A stretch of 58,837 bases of DNA from an uncultured Azospirillum sp. (lineage in GTDB: Bacteria > Pseudomonadota > Alphaproteobacteria > RF32 > CAG-239), in assembly GCA_900538765.1 (NCBI GenBank), contig UQAB01000009.1:1-58837 (forward strand). Reading direction: 5' to 3'. The notes under the pieces are model-generated. The model was not told the origin of the DNA. It saw nothing but the letters and a program-made list of their open reading frames with translations, and made no database searches. How positions within the stretch are numbered: position 1 is the stretch's first letter; each line of letters opens with the position of its first letter. The position numbers and the translations under genes were made by a program. Shown here one piece after another: positions 45,012-54,261 of this stretch.

Positions 45012-45518
45012 TTAATCAATCGTTTCGTTATTATAGACGCCAAAGAAATGGCGACGCGGTACCCATCCTTCTATCGTATCAAACTTAATCAGGCAGAAAG
45101 AATTGCCGGACGGACATTTCAAAACCTGCCCAACCACCTGATCCTCTACTTTGGCGATAACCCGGGAATTATAATCCGGGCGGGCATAAACATTACTTTC
45201 GCCTTTCGCTGTCATTTTTATTGTACGGGTTCCGGAAAGCATAGATTTATGAACCCAGGATTCTGAGCCTTCCCAATCTTTTATTTTACGCCACAACTCA
45301 AATTCCGCAGTAATTTCAACCGGTGCCGTTTTCTGGCGATAAACCCATTCAATGGGATAACGGGCTCCGGGACCGGAACGGGCATTAATCAGATTGGAAC
45401 GCAGGGACACCATACGGGGAATCGCCAGTCCACTCTCCGTATCATCGGTTGTTGTCTGGGCATTCGCATTTTGCAGCCAAAAAAAACAACTCATTGCTGC
45501 TAAAATTAAAGCTCTCAT
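45012..45518 (-). CDS. exported bacterial SH3-domain protein
   Basis: A 168-aa protein with a signal peptide (1-20, ending ANA-QT). Two SH3-like segments are visible: SLRSNLINARSGPGARYPI near 38-56, the typical N-x-R-xGPGxxYP of bacterial SH3 domains, and NVYARPDYNSRVIAKVE later, followed by EGWVPRRHFFGVY. This form (SH3_4) is common in Alphaproteobacteria and is thought to bind cell-wall or periplasmic partners. Two cysteines near residue 140 may form a disulfide. Confidence 0.8.
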   Translation of the reverse strand: MRALILAAMSCFFWLQNANAQTTTDDTESGLAIPRMVSLRSNLINARSGPGARYPIEWVYRQKTAPVEITAEFELWRKIKDWEGSESWVHKSMLSGTRTIKMTAKGESNVYARPDYNSRVIAKVEDQVVGQVLKCPSGNSFCLIKFDTIEGWVPRRHFFGVYNNETID

Positions 45519-45615
45519 TTCTTGCCTTTTATTGTATTGTTAATGATTTCTGATTATATTTGTAAACAGTATAAACATATTTGATGAATAAAGCGTAAAA
45601 ACAAAGGAAAAAAAT

Positions 45616-46725
45616 ATGGATTTATTAAAAGTCACGGAAGACCTTATCCGTTTTCGCACTGAAACCGGAAATGCGGCAGAAATAGACAAGGCTCTGGAAT
45701 ATATAAAAAACCTGTTTGCCGGAACGGAAGCAAAAGTCACAATTTTCCGGCAGGAAGGCGTTTCTCCGGTTATTTTCATCCGTAACCGGGACGTTGAAAA
45801 CTATGATGTTTTGTGCCTTGGACATATTGATGTTGTCCCCGCGGAAGACCATATGTTTCAGCCTTACGTCAAAGACGGCAAAATGTTTGGGCGCGGCACG
45901 TTGGACATGAAGTCTTTTGCGGCAGTTGCCCTAAATTCCATGTTTCATGTTCTGGAAAATAAATTGCCACTTGACTTTGGTGTTATTCTTTCGACAGATG
46001 AAGAAAAAGGCAGTGCCAGCACACATGCCTTTATGAACGCACACCCGTCCCTGTCTGCCAAAATTGTTTTGGACAATGACGTCGGCGGCGATATTTTAAA
46101 AATCGTCAGCAAATGCAAGAATCCGGTTTTTGTAAAAATCATCGCCGAAGGGAAAGAAGCTCACGGTTCAACCCCGTGGGACGGCATTGACGCCAATGAA
46201 AAACTGATGCAAACCTGGCAGAGAATCCGCCAGATTTACCCTTACCATTCCAAAGAGCAGCCAATGCCGCAGGATACCTGGTTTGACACGGTTCATTTTG
46301 CCAAATTCAGCGGCGGACAGGTTTCAAACGTCATTTCCAACTATGCCGAAGCTCTGTTGGACTTTCGTCTTACCGAAACATCTTCGGTTGATGAATTAAA
46401 AAAGAATCTGGACAGCTGCATGGAGAACGGTGTCAGCTATAAAATCGTTTCGGAAAGCACGCCGGTCGTTATGGATGAGAACAATCCTTATATCCTTGAC
46501 TATAAAAAATTTGCCGAAGATATTCTCGGACAGAAAACCGAATTTGAGCATATCGGCGGCGCAACGGATTCCCGAGCGTTTGCCGTACGCGGTTCTATTG
46601 TCATCATGCACTCCGGTACCGGTGACGGTATGCATGCCAAAGATGAATTTGTCGAGGTAGATTCCGTCAAGAAGATTGCGGAAATTCAAACTCGTTTTCT
46701 TGATAAACTGGCTCAAGAAAAATAA
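45616..46725 (+). CDS. M20-family metallopeptidase/deacylase (ArgE/DapE-like)
   Basis: A 369-aa zinc hydrolase. Metal and catalytic motifs are GHIDVVP (about 75), GRGTLDMKS (about 95), STDEEKGS with the catalytic Glu (about 127) and the last His in GDGMHAKDE near 340. The dimerisation domain has EGKEAHGSTPWDG. It fits acetylornithine deacetylase or succinyl-diaminopimelate desuccinylase type enzymes. No arg or dap neighbours are present, so the substrate is open. AAAGGAAAAAA precedes the ATG. Confidence 0.82.
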   Translation: MDLLKVTEDLIRFRTETGNAAEIDKALEYIKNLFAGTEAKVTIFRQEGVSPVIFIRNRDVENYDVLCLGHIDVVPAEDHMFQPYVKDGKMFGRGTLDMKSFAAVALNSMFHVLENKLPLDFGVILSTDEEKGSASTHAFMNAHPSLSAKIVLDNDVGGDILKIVSKCKNPVFVKIIAEGKEAHGSTPWDGIDANEKLMQTWQRIRQIYPYHSKEQPMPQDTWFDTVHFAKFSGGQVSNVISNYAEALLDFRLTETSSVDELKKNLDSCMENGVSYKIVSESTPVVMDENNPYILDYKKFAEDILGQKTEFEHIGGATDSRAFAVRGSIVIMHSGTGDGMHAKDEFVEVDSVKKIAEIQTRFLDKLAQEK

Positions 46726-46732
46726 TTCAACA

Positions 46733-46766
46733 AAAAAACCGTGATTTTAACAATCACGGTTTTTTC
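46733..46766. terminator. bidirectional terminator
   Basis: A stem of about 14 bp (46733-46746 with 46752-46765) with a 5-base loop and A and T runs, between the convergent peptidase gene and 46771-47241. Confidence 0.88.
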
Positions 46767-46770
46767 TTGC

Positions 46771-47241
46771 TTAATTTTCCACATAGAAGATGCGCTCTTC
46801 ACCGTCGTTACCGACCGCACTAATCGTTTCTTCTTTCTGCACCTTAATCAGCTTATCCATGGTATAAATTACCCTGTGTCTGATTTTTTTGCCTTTTTGC
46901 AAAACTTCAGGGATTACATTAAACGGCTGCGGGCGAAGTTTCATTAACCCTTTTTCAGTTACGACTTCCAGCTGGAATTTTCCGCCTTCAATCGAATTAC
47001 AGACAACATCACGCACCGTCAGCTCTTCATCCACATTTTTACTGGGAATATCTTCAACGGCTTGTTTGCCGCGTTTGAAAATTCCGCGAACAACTTCCAG
47101 GCATTTGTCTTCACCAAAGTACACGACTGCGGCAATAATCAGCAGTCCTAAAATAATCCACTTTGCCCAACTGGTTAAAAATACAAAAATCAAGACGGCA
47201 ATAATCAGGTAAATAACCGGCGTTGTTAACTTTGTTTTCAT
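46771..47241 (-). CDS. small membrane protein, unknown function
   Basis: A 156-aa protein with two adjacent hydrophobic helices (about 9-25 and 27-44), then a soluble domain of about 100 residues with many beta-like segments (FQLEVVTEKGLMKLRPQPFN) and a C-terminal strand. No family recognised. It follows 47247-47678 by 5 bases and is probably co-transcribed with it from the divergent promoter at 47.75 kb. Confidence 0.65.
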   Translation of the reverse strand: MKTKLTTPVIYLIIAVLIFVFLTSWAKWIILGLLIIAAVVYFGEDKCLEVVRGIFKRGKQAVEDIPSKNVDEELTVRDVVCNSIEGGKFQLEVVTEKGLMKLRPQPFNVIPEVLQKGKKIRHRVIYTMDKLIKVQKEETISAVGNDGEERIFYVEN

Positions 47242-47246
47242 GGCAT

Positions 47247-47678
47247 TCAGATTTTAGAGGTTGCACTTTTGATTAATTCACGAATGGTATCCAACTTGGA
47301 ATTTTTTATGACAACTTCATTTTCGTCAAGAAAACCATGTTTTTTGCCATTTTCGTTTTCTTTAGTCATCTGTTCCAACTGAATCACCATTTGGTGAAGG
47401 AAGACATCGTGTCGAACAGTCAGATTAGCCTTCATGGAAGCTCTAAAATTCTCTTGAGAAGAATTTAATTCATCTTTGGTTTGGCGGATGGCATCTTCAT
47501 TGTTTTTGATGTCATTTTTAGCGATGGCCAATTCCTGATTCAACGCGGCCTTTTCAATAGCTGCTTGTTTCATCTTTTTCCAGAACAAATAGCTCAAAAC
47601 ACCGATTGCTACAAAAGCAACAACTGCGATAACTGTTACGGTAACACCGTACTCCATGGGAAAAAATTTTGTTTCCAT
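47247..47678 (-). CDS. membrane-anchored coiled-coil protein, unknown function
   Basis: A 143-aa protein with one N-terminal transmembrane helix (about 12-33) and a long Lys/Glu/Asn coiled coil (about 35-120). No family recognised. The first gene of a two-gene unit, reading away from 47853-48965. Confidence 0.65.
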   Translation of the reverse strand: METKFFPMEYGVTVTVIAVVAFVAIGVLSYLFWKKMKQAAIEKAALNQELAIAKNDIKNNEDAIRQTKDELNSSQENFRASMKANLTVRHDVFLHQMVIQLEQMTKENENGKKHGFLDENEVVIKNSKLDTIRELIKSATSKI

Positions 47679-47730
47679 AAATAATAAATTAAAAAATTAA
47701 ATTAAACAATAATACATTAGCTGTGGTTAC

Positions 47731-47803
47731 ATATGACACAATAATAAAATTTTGTCAATATAAAAACATTATTTATTGACAAAATTTTATTATATGTTAT
47801 GTT
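47731..47803. promoter_or_regulatory. symmetrical divergent promoter region in a 20-bp perfect inverted repeat
   Basis: Bases 47741-47760 and 47774-47793 are perfect inverted copies 13 bases apart. Each arm contains a consensus TTGACA pointing outwards: plus strand at 47776-47781 with TATGTT at 47798 (spacing 16), minus strand at 47758-47753 with TCATAT at 47736-47731 (spacing 16). One regulator bound between the arms could control both units. The plus promoter would start transcription near 47810, which supports the ATG at 47853. Confidence 0.6.
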
Positions 47804-47852
47804 GAAAATCAGTGAAAATATTATTTTATTAATCTATAAATTATACATAATT

Positions 47853-48965
47853 ATGAATCAGGAAATGCTTTCCAGGGAAGTTGCTGCCACCGGCAGTTCT
47901 CTCCCGCAATTCTTCAATAATGAAGTTATGAGTTATTTGCAAAAACCCGGCAGAACACCGCAATCTTCTCCGCATCTTGTTTTCCGTGAATATCTTTATG
48001 GACACAAAGACGGTGAAAATTTCGTTTTTGATCCGGAAAATTATGGCATTATCCAATGGCTTGAAATCATGGAAGCAAAGTCAGATCAGGTCAAAGTCGT
48101 AATAACAGATACGGTTATAGACTACTGGTCAAATGGTGTTCGTGAAATTAAAGCTGCAGAACGCCCTGTGGTTCTGGCACCTTCTATTCGTTATTGGGCA
48201 AAGAAAAGCTCATATAACCGTGACGAAGACTGGGCAACCATGGAACAAATGCTAAAAATGTTTAAAAAAGATTCGCATTTGAAAGAACTTGATCAGAAAT
48301 ATCCATATCTTCGTCAAAACGGACGTTTCCGTATGGATGAAAATCTGGAAACTTTTGAGCTGGCTATGGTTCCGTACAATGCTTACTGGCTGTACGGAAA
48401 CAAGGAGTTTCTTATTCAAAACGGGCATTTTTCCACTCTTGGAAATCTGCATAAAATATTTAAGATGTATGCCGATGCCATTCGTGCCAACAGCTACGAA
48501 CACATTGACGCATTCATGGCGCAAAAAAGCATCATGGCCTATTATGGTTCTCAATCACCGGCCGAATGTAAGCTGATGGCCGGATATACCGGACTGCCTT
48601 TTGACGTTGCCTGCCAGTGTACGGACGATATCAAGGCTTTACGGCGCGAATATATGAGAAACGGAGAACCGATGGCGGTTACTCTCGGGAAAAAAGTCAT
48701 TACATCAAAATGCAATGATTACTCTAAGTTCAGCGAAAAACACGGTTGCGTAACCTCCGGCGACTTAATGTTTGAACCGGAAATTTACTTCAAATGGGCT
48801 GAAGATTTTACTCCTGCCGAATTAGCAATCATTAACCGGGAAAGGTATTTTGATTACTATAATCCTGACATGGATATTCAAAAGCAAAAAAAGCTCATTG
48901 AAAACAGCCGCGCGAAAGAAGCAATAAGAAAACCCTCTAAATTTTTATCTTTATGGCACTCATAA
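47853..48965 (+). CDS. conserved-looking soluble protein, unknown function
   Basis: A 370-aa protein without signal peptide or membrane helix. The longer frame to 47799 overlaps the predicted promoter, so the ATG at 47853 is preferred, though it has no visible ribosome binding site. It is rich in aromatic residues (LVFREYLYGHKDG, RPVVLAPSIRYWAKK, AMVPYNAYWLYGN). Three or four cysteines lie near 240-310 (VACQCTDD, SKCNDY, HGCVTS) and might bind metal. No family recognised. Its end overlaps the next gene by 13 bases. Confidence 0.65.
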   Translation: MNQEMLSREVAATGSSLPQFFNNEVMSYLQKPGRTPQSSPHLVFREYLYGHKDGENFVFDPENYGIIQWLEIMEAKSDQVKVVITDTVIDYWSNGVREIKAAERPVVLAPSIRYWAKKSSYNRDEDWATMEQMLKMFKKDSHLKELDQKYPYLRQNGRFRMDENLETFELAMVPYNAYWLYGNKEFLIQNGHFSTLGNLHKIFKMYADAIRANSYEHIDAFMAQKSIMAYYGSQSPAECKLMAGYTGLPFDVACQCTDDIKALRREYMRNGEPMAVTLGKKVITSKCNDYSKFSEKHGCVTSGDLMFEPEIYFKWAEDFTPAELAIINRERYFDYYNPDMDIQKQKKLIENSRAKEAIRKPSKFLSLWHS

Positions 48966-49261
48966 TTTTATTTATTGTCGCAGGAATTTTTCTTTATAAA
49001 GGAACCTGCATTGTTGACCGGAAACTTCAAAAAAATTACGACAACGGCGTTGTCATTGATAAACCGGAAACAGAAGAAGAAAAAGAAGCAGCTCAAACAA
49101 CAGCTATCAAACAGTATGGTGCAGACACTAAGATTCCGATTTTGTTTTACAGGCAGTCGGAAGAAAGCGAAAACAAGCGCGACCGTATATTAATAATTTA
49201 TTTTTTATATGTTGTTGCCATTGTTGCTGCAACCTGCGGTTTGATGTTTGTTTTGTATTAA
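48953..49261 (+). CDS. small two-helix membrane protein
   Basis: A 102-aa protein with hydrophobic helices at about 2-18 and 79-100 and a charged middle rich in Glu and Lys. No family recognised. It overlaps the end of the previous gene and is probably translated with it. Confidence 0.6.
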   Translation: MALIILFIVAGIFLYKGTCIVDRKLQKNYDNGVVIDKPETEEEKEAAQTTAIKQYGADTKIPILFYRQSEESENKRDRILIIYFLYVVAIVAATCGLMFVLY

Positions 49262-49266
49262 CAGGA

Positions 49267-49299
49267 AACAGTCTTGCTTAAAAGCAAGACTGTTTTTTT
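49267..49299 (+). terminator. terminator of the two-gene unit
   Basis: An 11-bp perfect stem (49267-49277 with 49284-49294), a 6-base loop and a run of seven Ts, right after the stop at 49261. Confidence 0.9.
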
Positions 49300-49359
49300 A
49301 TGCTTACAGACATTTAAGTCTTGAAAATCTCCTATTTTGAAGGTATAAGTTTTGCAGAC

Positions 49360-49436
<77 letters not shown>

Positions 49437-49458
49437 TTTTTATTTTAAATAATTATAT

Positions 49459-49512
49459 GAGAGGCCTCGAACCAAGGTTCGTTCTTACTCGTAAGCCTTG
49501 CCTCCGGCGAGG
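49459..49512. repeat. three small hairpins after tRNA-Arg, one resembling an inverted T arm
   Basis: Bases 49459-49473 match the reverse complement of the tRNA T-arm region 49412-49426 at 14 of 15 positions. Three perfect hairpins follow in a row: CGAACC-AA-GGTTCG, CTTAC-TC-GTAAG and TTGCCTC-CGGC-GAGGCAA. The last may work as a terminator for the lipoprotein gene on the minus strand. A tRNA-derived remnant, an old attachment site or a dispersed repeat are all possible. Confidence 0.5.
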
Positions 49513-49524
49513 CAACTCGTTAGT

Positions 49525-49866
49525 TTATTCTGCGACTTTATTTCCCGCTTTATCAATATAGAACCATTCATCGCTGTCCCAATAGTGATATTCTCCGTGC
49601 GAATCGCTGACAACACGGCTTTCACCTTTATAAGTCACTTTGGCTCTGCCGTTTTCAAAAGGGTAGCCAAACGCGTATTGCGGCTCTATCAATATTATCC
49701 CTTTGGTATTGGCATAACCGATTTTTCCAGTTTCGTCATTAACAATGCGAAACATTCCTTCCTTGACACAATCATCCCCATTATCAAACTGATATGTTGA
49801 GTAATGTTTGATTGAAACACAGCCGGCACACAGCAAAAATATTATAAAACTGGCGATATATTTCAT
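49525..49866 (-). CDS. WG-repeat lipoprotein
   Basis: A 113-aa lipoprotein. The start is the ATG at 49866 (GGGAGG upstream). Lipobox CAGC, Cys near residue 16. Residues 45-85 match one WG (KWG-like) repeat: KIGYANTKGIILIEPQYA then PFENGRAKVTYKG. A second half-repeat, EWFYIDKAGNKV, ends the protein. WG repeats are beta-rich and found in surface or periplasmic proteins; the role is unknown. Confidence 0.75.
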   Translation of the reverse strand: MKYIASFIIFLLCAGCVSIKHYSTYQFDNGDDCVKEGMFRIVNDETGKIGYANTKGIILIEPQYAFGYPFENGRAKVTYKGESRVVSDSHGEYHYWDSDEWFYIDKAGNKVAE

Positions 49867-49992
49867 TTTTCCTCCCACACAATGGTTTATGATTATTATA
49901 ATGGCTTCACCTTAATATTTCATGAAACTTAAATTGATTTTATAACCATTTATGATTAAATAAAACAAAAAAACAACAAGAAAGGACGCGGT

Positions 49993-50364
49993 ATGAATTT
50001 TAAGTTTGAACATTTTAATTTTAACGTCACCAATTTGGAAAAGAGCCTTGAATTTTACCAGAAAGCAATCGGTCTGACCGAAGTCCGGCGCATGGAAGCA
50101 GAAGACGGCAGCTATATTATCGTTTACCTGCATGATACCGAAAATACACCTTTTGAACTCGAATTAACCTGGCTGAGAGATCATCCGCAAAAATATGACC
50201 TCGGAGAATGTGAATTTCATCTGGCGCTGTCCGTTAAAGATTTTGACGCCGCATATAAAAAACACCAAGAACAAGGTATTGTTTGTTTTGTAAACGAAGC
50301 AATGGGAATTTATTTTATTGAAGATCCGGACGGTTATTGGATTGAAATTATTCCACAACACTAA
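49993..50364 (+). CDS. gloA: glyoxalase I-like protein (VOC superfamily)
   Basis: A 123-aa VOC protein. Metal-ligand positions can be traced in HFNFNV (His near 7), FELELTW (Glu near 54-56), CEFHLALSV (His near 75) and GYWIEIIPQ (Glu near 117). This fits lactoylglutathione lyase, which detoxifies methylglyoxal, though related VOC enzymes look alike. AAAGGA precedes the ATG at 49993. Confidence 0.78.
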   Translation: MNFKFEHFNFNVTNLEKSLEFYQKAIGLTEVRRMEAEDGSYIIVYLHDTENTPFELELTWLRDHPQKYDLGECEFHLALSVKDFDAAYKKHQEQGIVCFVNEAMGIYFIEDPDGYWIEIIPQH

Positions 50365-50370
50365 AAAAAG

Positions 50371-50397
50371 CTCCGCCTTCTAAAGGCGGTGTTTTTT
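50371..50397. terminator. bidirectional terminator
   Basis: A 7-bp perfect GC-rich stem (50373-50379 with 50383-50389), A run before and T run after, between the convergent glyoxalase and pirin genes. Confidence 0.85.
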
Positions 50398-51103
50398 ATG
50401 GACGAAGGTTGAAAAACAGGAAATTTGACTTTTCTTCTGCCGCCTCAAATTCCAAGATATTTTCTTCACCGCTCACCGCCAATCCGTCTCCGGCAGACAG
50501 AGGGTGTCCGTTCACATTTATTTTTCCGGCAATCATCTGCAGCCAGTATTTTCGGCTCTTATCAACTGGATATTCAATTTTATGCCCTTTCTCAAGCTTA
50601 CATTGATATATTTCGACGTCCTGATTTATTCGCAGAGATTTTTCCCGTCCCTCCCGGGAAATAATCAAGCCCAAACGATTTGCGGTATAATCCTCCGGAA
50701 AAAACTTTTGCTCATATTCCGGATTCAGATTGTTTTTTTCCGGCAAAATCCAAATTTGCAAAAAGTGAACCGGTTCGGTTGAAGAATGGTTAAATTCGCT
50801 GTGATATACACCCGTTCCGGCGCTCATGCGCTGAACCTCTCCAACGCGTAAAACTTCTCCCGAACCCATGCTGTCCTTATGCTCCAGCGCACCACCGACA
50901 ACGACGCTGACAATTTCCATATCTTTGTGCGGATGCGTGCCAAAACCTTTTCCTGGCTCAACAACATCATCATTAATTACTCTTAAATCGCTAAATCCCA
51001 TGAAGTTTGGGTCAAAATACTGTCCAAAGGAAAAAGTATGCCGACTGTCTAACCAATCAATATATGTTCTTCCCCTCTCTTCAGCCGCTCTCAATATGTA
51101 CAT
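50396..51103 (-). CDS. pirin-family bicupin protein
   Basis: A 235-aa two-cupin protein. The metal site is GTHPHKDMEIV (about 56-66) with a further His in YHSEFNH and a Glu. The start RTYIDWLDSRHTFSFGQYFDP is the conserved pirin N-terminus. YhhW/YhaK-type pirins can oxidise quercetin or act as redox-sensing partners; which applies is unknown. Confidence 0.87.
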   Translation of the reverse strand: MYILRAAEERGRTYIDWLDSRHTFSFGQYFDPNFMGFSDLRVINDDVVEPGKGFGTHPHKDMEIVSVVVGGALEHKDSMGSGEVLRVGEVQRMSAGTGVYHSEFNHSSTEPVHFLQIWILPEKNNLNPEYEQKFFPEDYTANRLGLIISREGREKSLRINQDVEIYQCKLEKGHKIEYPVDKSRKYWLQMIAGKINVNGHPLSAGDGLAVSGEENILEFEAAEEKSNFLFFNLRP

Positions 51104-51168
51104 AACATTTCTCCTAAAAATATAATTATCTCTTAATGCAGATATAATTATGAATTTGGGAATTTCAA

Positions 51169-52314
51169 TCAGAGCTGGATTCTGAAGCCGGTGATGTAGG
51201 CATATCCTTTATTGATAGAATCTCCGGAGGAACCGATAAAATTGGCATGCGCAATCACGCCGTATAACTTCAAATATTTGTTTAACTGATACTGGTTGGA
51301 AAACTGCACCAGTTCTGTTTTATTAGCTGAGTTGTCGGCTTTGGATTCAAAGTAAGTCAAAGCAACGTGATAGTCTTCATATTGATATCCCAAACCAATG
51401 TTCCATGCCTTTCCTTCGCGATAGTTATCAAACAATTCCGGCGTATAATAACTATTAATATAATGGTTGACCGGGGTATCGTCGCCATCAACATAAGTAC
51501 GGTGGAACGATCCGCCCAAAGTCCAGTTTTTATAAGCAACCGTTAAGCCCGCAGCATATTCAAGGTCATTTTTCATATAAATGCCATATCCCAAATAGGA
51601 ACTGACGTTAAAGTCGCCAAGCTTCGTCTGATTGCTCAAAGCAAAAATATAAGCGTCATTATTGCTATAATCAGTATATTTGCTGATTAAACCTTCATTG
51701 CTGTAGGTATCCGGCACATAAGAAAAACCGAACTGCGTCCCTTTCCATGCCGGAGAAATATAGTTAATTTTGGCAGCGACATTTTCCGTATTCATCGCCG
51801 TTGAATTTAAAGTCCGATAAGCCGCAATACGGCCGCTGCGGCTCCAGTCCGGATTGGTCAAATAATTGGTTATGCCGCTGTCATTGACGCCCAACGGACC
51901 GACTGACGGCGCACCGGTGTAAAATAAATAACCGACGTTATAGGTCTGCCCATACTGAAAGCTACCATAAGGCGTGGTTAAAATGCCATACAGCTGTTCA
52001 TCCCACTCATAGCCGCGATAATCCTTGAGATATTGGTTTCCGTCCGTGTTAAAATCAAGATATATGCCAAGCTGATAATCATCATTAAATTTATATTCCG
52101 CAGATGAAAAGATATCTGCCCCGGTGTAGGTTTCGTTTTTATCATCAAGATTATCAAATTTCTTGTCAAAACTGTTATAAGAATACATGACGGTAAACAT
52201 CGGCGCAATGCCAAATGTCCAATTTTCGTGTTTGTATTCCAAAGTTGCCGAGGCCGGAGAGGTTGAAAACAGAGCGGCGGCGAAAGCGGCAAGGCAAATA
52301 ACTTGTTTTTTCAT
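51169..52314 (-). CDS. outer-membrane porin
   Basis: A 381-aa beta-barrel protein. The start is the ATG at 52314 with AAAGGA upstream; the longer frame to 52374 would bury the signal. The signal peptide (1-22) ends ASA-TLEY. Alternating hydrophobic strands with many aromatic residues (YGSFQYGQTYNVGYLF, WNIGLGYQYEDYHVALTYF) fit a general porin of about 16 strands. The last residue is Leu rather than the usual Phe. Confidence 0.78.
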   Translation of the reverse strand: MKKQVICLAAFAAALFSTSPASATLEYKHENWTFGIAPMFTVMYSYNSFDKKFDNLDDKNETYTGADIFSSAEYKFNDDYQLGIYLDFNTDGNQYLKDYRGYEWDEQLYGILTTPYGSFQYGQTYNVGYLFYTGAPSVGPLGVNDSGITNYLTNPDWSRSGRIAAYRTLNSTAMNTENVAAKINYISPAWKGTQFGFSYVPDTYSNEGLISKYTDYSNNDAYIFALSNQTKLGDFNVSSYLGYGIYMKNDLEYAAGLTVAYKNWTLGGSFHRTYVDGDDTPVNHYINSYYTPELFDNYREGKAWNIGLGYQYEDYHVALTYFESKADNSANKTELVQFSNQYQLNKYLKLYGVIAHANFIGSSGDSINKGYAYITGFRIQL

Positions 52315-52375
52315 GGCAATTCCTTTGTTATGATTGCCTAATATAATTATCAATTGTAAATTTTCCATATACAAC

Positions 52376-52408
52376 TATGAAAAAAGCCGCCGGAAAAATC
52401 CGGCGGCC
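52376..52408 (-). terminator. terminator of rpsA
   Basis: A 9-bp perfect GC-rich stem (52386-52394 with 52399-52407) with loop AAAA, followed by T6 or more on the minus strand, 28 bases after the rpsA stop. Confidence 0.92.
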
Positions 52409-52435
52409 GACATCTTGATAAAAAACGTTTAGAAA

Positions 52436-54118
52436 TTAAGCGTTTTTCTTCAAAGCTTCGCCCAAAGCATCACCCAGCGTAGAACCGGAAGATGTGTTGG
52501 AATATTCTTCCAAAGCTTTCTTTTCTTCTTCAATTTCAAGAGCTTTGACAGAAAGCCCCAGCTTTCCTGACTTCTTGTCAAGGGTTGTGATTTTGGCTTC
52601 AACAACATCACCAGCCTTGAAGTTTTCAGGGTTCTGAGAAGCCTTGTCCTTGGACAAGTCAGCTTTTTTGATGGAAGCGGCAATACCGTTAACTTCAACG
52701 TTTACGCCTTTGTCGTCAGCGCTGACAACAGTAGCCTTAACGGTGTCACCTTTCTTCAAGCCGTCCAAAGCGCCGGAAACAGCATCTTCGGTCAACTGTT
52801 TGATGCCCAGAGAAATGCGTTCTTTCTCGACATCAACATCAATGATTTTAGCCTGAATTTCCTGGCCTTTGGCGTAATCTTTAACAGCTTCTTCACCAGC
52901 TTTGTCCCAAGAAATATCGGACAGATGAATCATACCGTCAATTTCATCGGACAAACCAACAAACAGACCAAATTCGGTAATGTTCTTGATTTTGCCTTCG
53001 ATAACAGATCCGACCGGATGTTCTTCAACATATGCAGCCCAAGGGTTCGGAGTGCACTGTTTGATGCCGAGGCTGATTCTTCTCTTTTCCGGATCAACTT
53101 CGAGAACTTTAACTTCAACTTCCTGAGAAGTAGAAACGATTTTACCCGGATGAACATTTTTGCGTGTCCAGCTCATTTCGGAAACGTGAACCAGACCTTC
53201 GATACCGTCTTCAAGTTCAACAAATGCGCCGTAATCGGTGATGTTGGTAACCTTACCGGTGTAAACATCATCTACTTTGTATTTGTTTGCAACATTCTGC
53301 CACGGATCTTCTTCAAGCTGCTTCATGCCGAGAGAAATACGCTGGTTGTCTTCGTTAAACTTAATAACTTTGACTTTAACTGTCTGACCAACAGACAGAA
53401 CTTCCGCCGGATGATTGATTCTCTTCCAGGAAATGTCGGTAACGTGCAACAGACCGTCAACGCCGCCCAAGTCAATAAACGCACCGTAATCGGTGATGTT
53501 TTTGACGACACCCTCAAGAACGGAACCTTCTTTGAGGTCGCTGATGAGTTCAGCACGAGCTTCGGCGCGAGTTTCTTCAAGAACAACACGACGGGAAACA
53601 ACGATATTGCCTCTGACCTTGTCCATTTTCAAAATCTGGAACGGCTGAGAGATACCCATTAACGGAGAAATATCGCGAATCGGACGGATATCAATCTGAG
53701 AACCCGGCAGAAATGCGATAGCGCCGTTCAAATCAACGGTGAAGCCGCCTTTTACGCGACCAAAGATAACGCCGTTAACTCTTTCGTTGGCATTCATGGA
53801 TTTTTCCAGATCCTGCCATACTTCTTCACGGCGGGCTTTTTCACGTGAAAGAACGATGTTACCGTCTTTATCTTCATAACGGTCAACATAAACTTCCACA
53901 ATGTCGCCGGCTTTCAATTCGGCGTTCTGGCCAAATTCGCGCAGAGGAATGCGGCCTTCAGACTTCAAACCGACATCAACCGTAGCAAAATCGGGTGTTA
54001 CGCGGATAATTGTTCCTTTAACGACTGAACCGGTAATACCGTTGCTGCCGAACTGTTCGTTCAGAAGAGCTTCGAAATCTTCAGTCATTTCAGGCATTTT
54101 AAATTCTGTATTCATCAT
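52436..54118 (-). CDS. rpsA: 30S ribosomal protein S1
   Basis: A 560-aa RNA-binding protein with six S1 domains. Domains 3-5 are the best kept (for example GVVKNITDYGAFIDLGGVDG and VTNITDYGAFVELEDGIEG). S1 unfolds and recruits mRNAs to the ribosome. Two adjacent ATGs at 54118 and 54115 begin the conserved region; the frame extends to 54190 but without support. No ribosome binding site is visible, which is common for rpsA. It lies downstream of cmk, the classical cmk-rpsA order. Confidence 0.95.
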   Translation of the reverse strand: MMNTEFKMPEMTEDFEALLNEQFGSNGITGSVVKGTIIRVTPDFATVDVGLKSEGRIPLREFGQNAELKAGDIVEVYVDRYEDKDGNIVLSREKARREEVWQDLEKSMNANERVNGVIFGRVKGGFTVDLNGAIAFLPGSQIDIRPIRDISPLMGISQPFQILKMDKVRGNIVVSRRVVLEETRAEARAELISDLKEGSVLEGVVKNITDYGAFIDLGGVDGLLHVTDISWKRINHPAEVLSVGQTVKVKVIKFNEDNQRISLGMKQLEEDPWQNVANKYKVDDVYTGKVTNITDYGAFVELEDGIEGLVHVSEMSWTRKNVHPGKIVSTSQEVEVKVLEVDPEKRRISLGIKQCTPNPWAAYVEEHPVGSVIEGKIKNITEFGLFVGLSDEIDGMIHLSDISWDKAGEEAVKDYAKGQEIQAKIIDVDVEKERISLGIKQLTEDAVSGALDGLKKGDTVKATVVSADDKGVNVEVNGIAASIKKADLSKDKASQNPENFKAGDVVEAKITTLDKKSGKLGLSVKALEIEEEKKALEEYSNTSSGSTLGDALGEALKKNA

Positions 54119-54261
54119 ATAAACTATAGTTTCAAAAAAATTGCCAGACCCTTTTACCAGGCGGACTTGTGCGAGGTTTATTTTTCCCATACCTTATCGC
54201 ACCATAAGGACTTACGGGTGTTCTTTTTATACATGGAAAATATTATTTTTCAAGAAAATTC

